A DNA stretch of 37,849 nt from contig PDZW01000029.1 in assembly GCA_002753155.1 (NCBI GenBank), forward strand, positions 1 to 37,849, given 5' to 3'. The position numbers and the translations under genes are program-made. Positions 33,054 to 37,849 of this stretch are shown piece after piece. The DNA comes from Alphaproteobacteria bacterium WMHbin7 (GTDB lineage Bacteria > Pseudomonadota > Alphaproteobacteria > Rhodospirillales > WMHbin7). The notes under the pieces are model-generated. The model searched no databases. It was not told the origin of the DNA and saw only the letters and a list, made by a program, of their open reading frames with translations. Numbering within the stretch: position 1 is the first letter of the stretch; every line of letters starts with the position of its first letter.

Positions 33054-35145
33054 AGCTGAATCTGCTGCCATTGCCGGGCTGGCTTTCGACCCAGATGCGG
33101 CCCTGGTGCCGCTCGACAATCTTCTTGCACACGGCCAGGCCGATTCCGGCGCCTTCATACTGGCTTGGGGTGTGAAGCTTCTGGAAGATGCGAAAGATGC
33201 GCTCGTGCTGCTCGGGTGCGATGCCGATGCCGTTGTCGCTCACCGTTATCACCCACTCGCCACCGGCCCTCTCTGCGCCGATCCGCACCACCGGCGTCTG
33301 GTCGGGAGCATGGTACTTCAGCCCGTTCGACACGAGATTCTGGAAAAGACGGACCAATTCCGACCCGTCGCCCATGACGGTGGGCAAAGCAGTTTCGATC
33401 TCGATCTGGCCACGACAGGCCTCGATGGTGGCCTTGAGGTTGAGCAGCGCTTCCTGCAAGGTCTGGGCAAGATCGACCCGCTGAAAGGGTTCCCGGGATT
33501 GGCCGGTGCGCGAATAATTGAGCAGCCCGCTGATCAGGGCGTCCATGCGCTTGGCGCCGTCGCGCGCGAAGCCAATGAATTCGCGGGCCTCCTGGTCCAG
33601 CTTGCCGGCGTACCTCTTCTCCAGCAACGAGACAAAGCTGCTGACCATGCGCAAAGGTTCGCGCAGATCGTGCGAGGCGGCGTAGGCAAACTGTTCAAGC
33701 TCGGCGTTTGAGCGGCGCAACTCCTCTTCCAGGCCCTTGCGCTCGGTAATGTCCTGAACGAAGCCGTAGCAGCGAAGCGGAGAACCCTGGCCGTCGAACT
33801 GGCAGTGCCAGCGATGATGGACGAACTTGACGCGCCCGCCGCCCAGGTCCAGGCGGTGCTCAAAACTGCCGGGCTGTCGCGCTTCGAGCGAATCCCGGAA
33901 GGCTTTCTCGAAGGCCTTGCGGTCGTCGGGATGAATTCTTGACGCGAAGGCGTCGGCCGTGATCGTTTCCTGCTCTGCATCCCCCTCGAAAATGAAGCGG
34001 CATTCCTCTGACCAGGTGAGCTGCCCGGCTTGCATGTCGCGCTCCCAGCTTCCCAGCAGGGCCAGCCGCTGCGCCTCGTCCAGTTGCTGCTTCTTCTGGC
34101 GCAGCAAAGCTTGTGAATATTTGACATATCCCAGATAGCCCCAGGAGGCCGCCAGAACGATGATCACCAGGATGCCCAGGCCCACGGCCAGCGGAAGCAG
34201 AAGCCGGGTGTCATGATCGATCTCGTCCAGCTTGCCGATGGGGCGAAAGACGGTGAGGGAAAGGGGGAAACTCTCGAGGTTTCTGGATGACATCACCATG
34301 GGACCCTTCTGATCCTCAAGGCGCACCAGCCCCCGCCACTCTCCCTCCTTCCAAGGAGCGACGGACAGGGGCTGGAAATCGGTTCTTCCGTACTGTTGCC
34401 TGCGTTCAGCCTCGCTTAAGGCCATGACGGAGGCACCGGGCAGCCGCCGCATTTCCAGGTTTCTGTGGGAGGCGGCGATGATCACGCCGTTTGCATCGGC
34501 CAGAACAGCCTCGGCCTGATCGATCCAGGGATAGAGCGAAGAAGTGTCTATCTTGGTGAGAATGAAGCCGCAGAACCGGCCTTCCAGCAGAATTGGCGCC
34601 GAAAAATAAAGGCCACCGATCTTGGTTGTCCTGCCGAAGGCGTACTGGAATCCCACGCGCCCCGCCTTGGCTTCGCGGTAATACTGACGGTCGGCGTAAT
34701 GAACACCGAGCGGGCTGACTAAGGTGCGGGACCGAGCGGCTGCGATGCCGAAGCCCCAGGCATCGCCCATCCACAAGGCGTTCAGCCCCAGATGTTCCTC
34801 GGCCACCTCAAGGAAGCGGTTGACCGGCTCTGATTCGGGTCCGACCGGATGCTGGCGCTGGCAATGGCCTGCCGCCAGCTTGCGCACCAGGCTTTCCTCG
34901 GCCAGGGTGATCGCTATGCCGCGGCGCAGGCTCAGATTGTGGTCGATGCCGATGGCGATGCCGGTGCTTAAGGTTTCAGCGCTTTTGATATCGTCGCTGA
35001 CCGCTTCGTTGAAATGCCAGGCGCGATAAAGAGTCACCGCATACAGGGCCGCAATGGTCCAGAGTAGGCAAAGAAATAGGGAAACAAAAACCGGGCGCCG
35101 GAAAGGCGAAGGGAAAAGGGTGACGTTTTTACCCGAAGGGATCAT
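33031..35145 (-). CDS. Membrane sensor histidine kinase (double Cache, PAS, HisKA, HATPase)
   Basis: A 704-residue kinase. A membrane segment at about 19-40 is followed by a periplasmic double-Cache sensor region (about 45-300, containing [20 protein letters not shown] and [15 protein letters not shown], like the DctB sensor). A second membrane segment is at about 315-338. A PAS domain covers about 362-468. The HisKA motif [15 protein letters not shown] places the phosphorylated His at 492. The ATPase domain has [11 protein letters not shown] and a G box at [16 protein letters not shown]. No response regulator gene is adjacent, so it is an orphan kinase here. The 119-bp gap upstream (35146-35264) is AT-rich and should hold its promoter, but no clear elements were found. 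Confidence 0.92.
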   Translation of the reverse strand: MIPSGKNVTLFPSPFRRPVFVSLFLCLLWTIAALYAVTLYRAWHFNEAVSDDIKSAETLSTGIAIGIDHNLSLRRGIAITLAEESLVRKLAAGHCQRQHPVGPESEPVNRFLEVAEEHLGLNALWMGDAWGFGIAAARSRTLVSPLGVHYADRQYYREAKAGRVGFQYAFGRTTKIGGLYFSAPILLEGRFCGFILTKIDTSSLYPWIDQAEAVLADANGVIIAASHRNLEMRRLPGASVMALSEAERRQQYGRTDFQPLSVAPWKEGEWRGLVRLEDQKGPMVMSSRNLESFPLSLTVFRPIGKLDEIDHDTRLLLPLAVGLGILVIIVLAASWGYLGYVKYSQALLRQKKQQLDEAQRLALLGSWERDMQAGQLTWSEECRFIFEGDAEQETITADAFASRIHPDDRKAFEKAFRDSLEARQPGSFEHRLDLGGGRVKFVHHRWHCQFDGQGSPLRCYGFVQDITERKGLEEELRRSNAELEQFAYAASHDLREPLRMVSSFVSLLEKRYAGKLDQEAREFIGFARDGAKRMDALISGLLNYSRTGQSREPFQRVDLAQTLQEALLNLKATIEACRGQIEIETALPTVMGDGSELVRLFQNLVSNGLKYHAPDQTPVVRIGAERAGGEWVITVSDNGIGIAPEQHERIFRIFQKLHTPSQYEGAGIGLAVCKKIVERHQGRIWVESQPGNGSRFSFTLPAME

Positions 35146-35264
35146 GATCCGTGTTCTCAGAGAATACCGGAATGATCATAAGCAGACTGGCGCGACTTTT
35201 ACATGAAATTAAGTTGGTTGCAGATTTTGCTTTCTTTTAACTGTTTCACTTCCAATCAAGCGCA

Positions 35265-36674
35265 TTACGCTTTTTTGAAGTTCGGCAGATAGACCGTAAA
35301 GCGCGAGCCGGTGCCAGCTATGCTGTCGATCTGCAAAGCGCCCCGATGACGATTCACGATATGCTTGACGATGGCTAGGCCCAGCCCCGTTCCGCCCATG
35401 GCGCGCGAGCGCGCCGTGTCCACCCGGTAGAAGCGCTCGGTCAGGCGGGGTAGATGCTCCTTGTCGATCCCCTCGCCCTCATCTTCGACTGTGACGGCGA
35501 CGCAATCCTGGCGCGCCTCGGCGCCCATGGTCATCGGCCCCTTGTCGATCAGGCGCGCTTCGATGGTGACGGCGCCGCCCTTGCGTCCGTATTTGATCGC
35601 ATTATCGATCAGGTTCTGAAACACCTGCATCAACTCGTCGCCGTCGCCGGTGACATGGGGCAGGTCGGGGGCGATCTTCAAAAGCAGCGTCTCGTCCTTG
35701 GTCTTGGCCGCCAGTTGCAGCCCATCCGCTACGCTTGACAGCAAGTCGGCCAGATTGACCCCATCCGTGGGCGGCGTCAGTTCGTTCAGCTCGACCCGGG
35801 AAAGCGACAGTAAATCCTGAACCAGACGCGACATGCGCGTGGTCTGCTCGTGCATGATGGCCAGGAATTTCTCATGCGCCTCGGCATCATTCCTGGCCGG
35901 TCCCTGCAAGGTCTCGATGAAGCCCGAAAGCGTGGCCAGCGGCGTGCGCAGCTCGTGGCTGGCATTGGCCACGAAATCGGCCCGCATCTGCTCGATGCGC
36001 TTTAAGGCCGAAATGTCGTGAAAGGTCAGCAGCGCCTTGGCGTCGTCCAGCGCCTTGACCGGCAGGGGCTCGATGCGGGCCAGAAAGATGCGGTGAACGG
36101 TGCCGGGCGACTCGAAGGAGATTTCCTGGCCCGGCCCTTCGGCCAGGACGGTATCCACGGCGTCCAGCAGCTCAGGGTCGCGCAGGAACTGGGCCAGGTC
36201 GCGGCCCTTGAGATCGCGCCCGAACAATTTGCGCGCCGTCAGATTGGCCCTGACCACGCGCCGCTTGTCATCCAGCAGCAGCAGGGGATCGGGCAGACAA
36301 TCCAGCACGGTCTCGTGCGATCCCGCCACGGCGTATTGCAAGCGAAGCTCGCGGCTCCAATTGGTGCGCAGGCGCATCAGGGCTGCGGCCAGATCCGATG
36401 CCCAGCCTCCGGGACGAATCAGCGGCGGCTTGGTTTGTCCGTCGTCATAGGAACGGACCAACGCCTCGGCGGCCATGAGGTCGGCCAGATGACGGCGGAT
36501 GAGAAGAAGAAGGGCCAGAAAGATGAACAGGCCGCCCGCTGCCGCCACGGCTGGGTGAATCTGGCGCAGAACGGCCAGCAGGATCAGAAGAATCAGCGCA
36601 GGCGCCGCCAGCAGAAGGGCGGCTTGCAGATCTCTGCCGGGGGAACTCGTCGAGGGCCTAGTCGAGGGCATCAT
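35265..36674 (-). CDS. phoR: PhoR-like sensor histidine kinase (phosphate regulon type)
   Basis: A 469-residue kinase. Two adjacent membrane segments (about 19-37 and 43-60) leave almost no periplasmic part, as in PhoR. A PAS domain follows at about 118-225. The HisKA motif FVANASHELRTPLATLSGF has His240, and the ATPase domain has FQNLIDNAIKYG and GTGLGLAIVKHIVNRH. This is the PhoR plan for phosphate sensing through the Pst transporter. phoB, phoU and pst genes usually follow in alphaproteobacteria but are not present here, so another signal remains possible. The start overlaps the end of maeB by 17 bases (or 14 from the second ATG). Confidence 0.8.
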   Translation of the reverse strand: MMPSTRPSTSSPGRDLQAALLLAAPALILLILLAVLRQIHPAVAAAGGLFIFLALLLLIRRHLADLMAAEALVRSYDDGQTKPPLIRPGGWASDLAAALMRLRTNWSRELRLQYAVAGSHETVLDCLPDPLLLLDDKRRVVRANLTARKLFGRDLKGRDLAQFLRDPELLDAVDTVLAEGPGQEISFESPGTVHRIFLARIEPLPVKALDDAKALLTFHDISALKRIEQMRADFVANASHELRTPLATLSGFIETLQGPARNDAEAHEKFLAIMHEQTTRMSRLVQDLLSLSRVELNELTPPTDGVNLADLLSSVADGLQLAAKTKDETLLLKIAPDLPHVTGDGDELMQVFQNLIDNAIKYGRKGGAVTIEARLIDKGPMTMGAEARQDCVAVTVEDEGEGIDKEHLPRLTERFYRVDTARSRAMGGTGLGLAIVKHIVNRHRGALQIDSIAGTGSRFTVYLPNFKKA

Positions 36675-37849
36675 GCGCGGCCAGCAGCGCCATATGCAGA
36701 ATGTCGGTGACCGTGGCGTCCATGGGCACGATCTGGGCGGGCTTGGCCAGGCCGGTCAGCACCGGGCCGATGACGGTGCCGCCGCCCAGTTTCTGCATCA
36801 GCTTGGAGGAGATGGCGGCGCTATAAAGCCCCGGCATGATCAGCACATTGGCCGGTCCGGTCAGACGGCAGAAGGGATAGTGCTTCATCATCTCGGGGTC
36901 GAGTGCCACGTCGGCGGCCATCTCGCCGTCATATTCGAAATCGGCCCCCTCCTTGTCCAACAGCGCTACCGCACCCTGCACGCGTTCGGCTTGGGCCGAG
37001 TGGGGATTGCCGAAATTTGAATAGGAAAGCAGGGCCAGGCGGGGTTCATGGCCCCAGCGCCGGGCCTGGGCGGCCGTCTGGCGGGCGATATGGGCGATCA
37101 CCCGGGAGTCGGGCGTCTCGTGGACGGCGGTGTCGGCGATGAAGACCGTACGCCCGCGGGCCAGCAGCAGGGTCGTGCCGAAGACCAGCTCGCCGGGATT
37201 GGGATCAATGACGCGGGTGATTTCCTCGAAGGCGACGGCATAGCTGCGCGTCAGCCCGGTGACCAGGGCGTCGGCATCGCCCGCCGCCACCATCAGGGCG
37301 GCGAAGATGTTGCGCTCGAGATTGACCATGCGCACGGCATCGCGCTTCAACATGCCCCGGCGCTGCATGCGCTCGTACAGGCAAGAAGCATAGAAGGCGT
37401 TGCGATCCGACAGACGGGCGTTCAGAATCTCCAGCTCTTCGGCGCCGTGCAGGCCCAGCTGGCGGATGGTTTCCGAAACGCGCTCCTCGCGCCCGATCAG
37501 AACGGGGGTGCCGTAGCCTGCATGCAAAAAGGCAAGGGCTGCGCGGATGCTTTTTTCTTCTTCGCCCTCGGCGAAGACGACGCGCTTGGGATTGGCCCGC
37601 ACTTTTTCAGCGATGGCTTCCAGGGTCGCTGCGGTGGGATCAAGCCTGGCCGACAGGGTTTTGACATAGGCCGCCAGATCGACGATGGGGCGGCGCGCCA
37701 CGCCCGACTCCATCGCCGCCCTGGCCACGGCCACGGGAATCGCTGCGATCAGGCGCGGATCGAAGGGAACCGGAATGATATAATCGGGGCCGAAGCGCAG
37801 CTTGCGCCCGGAATAGGCGGCGTCCACCTCGTCGGGCACGTCTTCGCGG
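36658..37849 (-). CDS. maeB: NADP-dependent malic enzyme MaeB, C-terminal part (partial)
   Basis: About 396 residues are visible; the 5' part lies beyond the window. The frame is open to the window edge (reading AREDVPDEVDAAY). The segment covers the end of the malic enzyme domain (FGPDYIIPVPFDPRLI) and the whole phosphotransacetylase-like domain, with KRVVFAEGEEEKSIRAALAF and LLARGRTVFIADTAVHE. MaeB converts malate to pyruvate, and the C-terminal domain has a regulatory role with acetyl-CoA. The 3' end overlaps phoR, which suggests joint transcription. A stand-alone phosphotransacetylase is excluded by the malic enzyme part. Confidence 0.92.
   Translation of the reverse strand, partial: REDVPDEVDAAYSGRKLRFGPDYIIPVPFDPRLIAAIPVAVARAAMESGVARRPIVDLAAYVKTLSARLDPTAATLEAIAEKVRANPKRVVFAEGEEEKSIRAALAFLHAGYGTPVLIGREERVSETIRQLGLHGAEELEILNARLSDRNAFYASCLYERMQRRGMLKRDAVRMVNLERNIFAALMVAAGDADALVTGLTRSYAVAFEEITRVIDPNPGELVFGTTLLLARGRTVFIADTAVHETPDSRVIAHIARQTAAQARRWGHEPRLALLSYSNFGNPHSAQAERVQGAVALLDKEGADFEYDGEMAADVALDPEMMKHYPFCRLTGPANVLIMPGLYSAAISSKLMQKLGGGTVIGPVLTGLAKPAQIVPMDATVTDILHMALLAAHDALD

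Overview
The window is about 38 kb of GC-rich, densely packed chromosome from an alphaproteobacterium, most likely a member of Rhodospirillales (Magnetospirillum-like). That placement rests on the gene families and codon use, on heat-shock-type promoters of the alphaproteobacterial RpoH pattern, and on short palindromic repeats of a type common in this class. It is an inference, because no rRNA or other taxonomic marker is present. Most of the window is core housekeeping. No rRNA, tRNA, CRISPR array, transposase or integrase was seen. Intergenic gaps are nearly all below 200 bp, and many genes overlap by the four-base ATGA arrangement.

Left part (1-16195). The window opens in the 3' end of grpE. 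Next comes an envelope block: an LpoA-like lipoprotein gene divergent from rsmI-yraN-dolP, then a Bax-type glucosaminidase, nfuA and trpS. Two glycosyltransferase family 9 (heptosyltransferase-like) genes, an AmpG-like muropeptide permease and a third GT9 gene follow. Then come typA with a PfkB-family kinase, a CysZ-like membrane protein, a bactofilin and a small lipoprotein.

Middle part (16196-24056). dnaK-dnaJ lies behind a heat-shock-like promoter. After it the housekeeping genes dapB and nth are interleaved with three toxin-antitoxin or defence-type modules: ccdAB upstream of dapB, a RelE/ParE-type pair directly after nth, and an HTH-regulator/putAbiC membrane protein operon. The last 20 or so codons of nth occur a second time about 1.17 kb downstream, with a 28-bp identical core. 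The segment between the copies carries the RelE/ParE-type pair and a secreted small protein behind a CRP-like site. This pattern resembles an attachment-site duplication and marks the region as accessory.

Right part (24056-37849). An AMP/thymidine phosphorylase of the long, archaeal-like type is divergent from a DUF1848 gene. A tight same-strand run follows: DUF1848-glnD-murJ-ald-ppa-macro domain. It converges on a Cache/PAS sensor histidine kinase. The window ends with phoR and the 3' part of maeB, which overlap on the minus strand.

The strongest candidates for something undescribed are (i) the duplicated nth 3' end bracketing a toxin-antitoxin cassette and (ii) the HTH-putAbiC operon with a self-regulation-style palindrome over its promoter. 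All promoter and hairpin calls come from reading the sequence by eye.
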